Assembly: GCF_002154575.1 (NCBI RefSeq)
Contig: NZ_MUBA01000178.1
Coordinates: 1 to 35,482 of the forward strand
Reading direction: 5' to 3'
Origin: Streptomyces bobili
GTDB taxonomy: Bacteria > Actinomycetota > Actinomycetes > Streptomycetales > Streptomycetaceae
Length of the DNA: 35,482 nucleotides
Below, piece by piece: positions 34,202 through 35,482 of the stretch; position 1 is the stretch's first letter; every line of letters begins with the position of its first letter. The notes under the pieces are model-generated. The model did no database searches, had not been told where the DNA came from, and worked only from the letters and a program-made list of their open reading frames with translations. A program made the translations under genes and the position numbers.

Positions 34202-34222
34202 TGACACAGGATGTCAGTGAAG
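34196..34222. promoter_or_regulatory. 11-bp inverted-repeat operator between the WYL regulator and the divergent small gene
   Basis: CTTCACTGACA (34196-34206) and TGTCAGTGAAG (34212-34222) are perfectly complementary around a 5-base centre. The repeat includes the regulator's start codons and sits directly before the divergent gene. TAACGT (34229-34234) could be the -10 of that gene, leaving only 6 bases to its ATG. Confidence 0.75.
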
Positions 34223-34240
34223 CGCCCCTAACGTCGCGCC

Positions 34241-34720
34241 ATGGCCTTCACCGAGAAACTGCTGACCGTGCACCCGCCGATCGAGGTGGCGGGACGGAGC
34301 ATCAAGCGCTACCACGTCACCGGCGACCCGGCGGGCATCGCGCCCGACGTGGAACGGGCGGCGTACGCGATCCTGCCGGAGCTGCTGCCGGAGCCGGACG
34401 GGACACCGCCGGCCACGTTCGTCGTGCTGCACCGGGGCGGCGACGACGGCGCCTACCTCAACGCCTACAGCTGGGTGTGGGACAACGTCCTGCACTTCCG
34501 GGGCGCGGCCGCGGGCCAGCCGGTGCTGGGCTGCCCGGACCGCGATCCCGCGCACTTCGTCGCGACGGACCGGCCGTGGATCGGCTGCGTCTGGGAGCTG
34601 CCGCCCCTCCTGCACGAACGGGACGCGTGGGTACGCCACCTCCTCGCGCCCGAAGTGCCGGACCTCGGCGCCTACATGAGCGACTCGATGCCCGCCGGAA
34701 CCACGGGGGACCGCGCATGA
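34241..34720 (+). CDS. Conserved-looking protein of unknown function
   Basis: A 159-residue soluble protein I do not recognise. It starts MAFTEKLLTVHPPIEVAGRSIKRYHVTGDP, has no signal peptide or membrane helix, and is rich in Trp (YSWVWDNVLHF, PWIGCVWELPP). Codon use is strongly typical of the genome, so it is a real gene. The ATG lies 6 bases after a possible -10 (TAACGT) and has no ribosome site, suggesting a leaderless transcript. It is divergent from the WYL regulator across a shared operator, and its stop overlaps the start of the next gene by 4 bases. It is therefore probably the regulator's target. Confidence 0.8.
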   Translation: MAFTEKLLTVHPPIEVAGRSIKRYHVTGDPAGIAPDVERAAYAILPELLPEPDGTPPATFVVLHRGGDDGAYLNAYSWVWDNVLHFRGAAAGQPVLGCPDRDPAHFVATDRPWIGCVWELPPLLHERDAWVRHLLAPEVPDLGAYMSDSMPAGTTGDRA

Positions 34721-35241
34721 GCACCGCCCACGACTTCGACTTCCTCCACGGCGAGTGGCAGGGCCGCCACCGCCGCCGCTCCGGCTTCCTCGACCCCGGC
34801 AGCGACTGGGAGCCGGAGTTCCCGAGCACCAGCCACTGCCTGCCCGTGTTCGACGGGGCCGCGAACCTCGACGAGATCGACATGCCGCACCTGGGATCCA
34901 AGGGGCTGACGCTGCGGCTGTTCGACCCGTCGACGCGGCAGCGGTCGCTGCACTGGTCGTCCAGCGGCACCGGCCGGCTGTTCCCGCCCGTCGTCGGCCG
35001 GTTCACCGGCGGCCGGGGCGAGTTCCACGGCGAGGACACCTTCCCCCACTCTCCGCTTCGGTCGAGCGGGGGACCCCCATCGGCAAGGATGTGCGTGGGC
35101 GTTTCGTATGGTCGGGAGTGTCGGCGACGGCGGCCCGCTGGGAGCAGGCGTTCTCCGCCGACGGCGGGGACCTGGGTGACCAACTGGATCATGGACTTCA
35201 CACGTCCGCCGACGCCGCCCCCGGCTTGCGGTACGCCCTGA
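34717..35241 (+). pseudogene. DUF1579-like gene with its middle part out of frame
   Basis: The first ~108 codons read well (DFDFLHGEWQGRHRRR, a DUF1579-type start, to GRGEFHGEDT). Then comes a palindromic C/G-rich insert (35041-35078), after which the natural continuation PIGKDVRGRFVWSGVSATAARWEQAFSADGG is in another frame. About 95 bases later TWVTNWIMDFTR is back in the first frame, which runs to a stop at 35241. The annotated frame is thus open throughout, but its middle third is scrambled (SARMCVGVSYGRECRRRRPAGS). Insertion of about 35 bases plus loss of 2 would explain both shifts. Either the gene is broken or the assembly has errors. It is translationally coupled to the gene upstream. 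Confidence 0.7.
35041..35078. repeat. Streptomyces-type short palindromic repeat inside a gene
   Basis: A C-tract, CCGCT (35053-35057) / AGCGG (35065-35069) stem and the palindrome GGGGGACCCCC (35068-35078) make up a hairpin element of about 35-38 bases. I recall very similar short elements scattered between genes in Streptomyces genomes. Removing about 35 bases joins GEDT directly to PIGKDV, so it looks inserted. Confidence 0.6.
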
Positions 35242-35482
35242 GCGTGAACCAGGGATCGGGGCGGGGCCGGTCCTGATCGGGCAGCGCGGCCAGGCGCGCG
35301 GCGAACGTCTCCGCGATCGGCTCGCCCGGCGGCAGCGTGACGAACCAGCCGCGCCGCAGGTCGGCGATGGTCCGGCGCGGGCTGCGGCCCTGACCTCGGC
35401 CGGGAAAGCGGCCGTGCCCCGCGGGGACGAGGCCGCGGCCGGCGGCGTAGGAGTCGACGAGCGCCGCCGCGTCGCGGGCCGC
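35198..35482 (-). CDS. Unrecognised protein, C-terminal 94 residues (gene runs off the window)
   Basis: An open minus-strand frame enters from the right edge and stops at 35198. Nearly every third codon position is G or C, which marks it as real coding sequence although no start codon is inside the window. Visible sequence includes AARDAAALVDSYAAGRGL, TIADLRRGWFVTLPPGEP and DPWFTLRAYRKPG. I do not recognise the family. Its last 44 bases overlap, antisense, the end of the DUF1579-like pseudogene. Confidence 0.65.
   Translation of the reverse strand, partial: AARDAAALVDSYAAGRGLVPAGHGRFPGRGQGRSPRRTIADLRRGWFVTLPPGEPIAETFAARLAALPDQDRPRPDPWFTLRAYRKPGAASADV

Overview
The window looks like chromosomal DNA of a Streptomyces-type actinomycete. 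GC is very high, third codon positions are almost all G or C, GTG and TTG starts are common, and the gene families (ROK and WYL regulators, CBM2-tagged secreted cellulases, CebR-type operators) are typical of that genus. I see no rRNA, tRNA, CRISPR array, phage gene or transposase. From memory only, the order resembles one region of the S. coelicolor chromosome; I could not check this.

Left part (1-9191, all minus strand). A ribose/xylose-type sugar ABC transporter (ATPase, permease, binding lipoprotein; 366-3999) lies downstream of a ROK repressor (4249-5430). Then come a FadR-type GntR regulator (5744-6421), a stand-alone KAS III-like ketosynthase (6572-7519) and an oxalate/formate-type MFS transporter (7809-9191). 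A 59-residue membrane peptide gene (7706-7885) overlaps the transporter's 3' end out of frame.

Middle (9441-15896, plus strand). A tight operon encodes a ketopantoate-reductase-like protein, an NAD-linked molybdenum formate dehydrogenase and its maturation factor FdhD. The dehydrogenase is split: the catalytic gene lacks the N-terminal cluster region, which is instead fused to the C-terminus of the ferredoxin-like subunit encoded two genes later. A 16-bp palindrome between the transporter and this operon shares its core with a site in front of the GntR gene. This suggests that the GntR protein controls both itself and the transporter/dehydrogenase divergon.

Next (15986-22302) are a bile-acid-symporter-family transporter with a divergent LysR regulator, a long-chain acyl-CoA ligase, an aldo/keto reductase and, after a strong bidirectional terminator, a methyltransferase with a histidine-rich N-terminus.

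Right part (22505-33154). This is a cellulose and plant cell wall degradation island: GH6 cellobiohydrolase (minus), a decayed GH5 endoglucanase pseudogene (minus), GH48 cellulase (plus), GH74 xyloglucanase (plus) and a PL11 rhamnogalacturonan lyase (minus). Two CebR-type operators sit in the divergent region between the pseudogene and the GH48 gene, so cello-oligosaccharides probably induce both directions. The right edge has a WYL regulator with an 11-bp inverted-repeat operator, a small unknown protein, a DUF1579-like gene broken by a palindromic repeat, and the C-terminal part of an unrecognised minus-strand gene running off the window.
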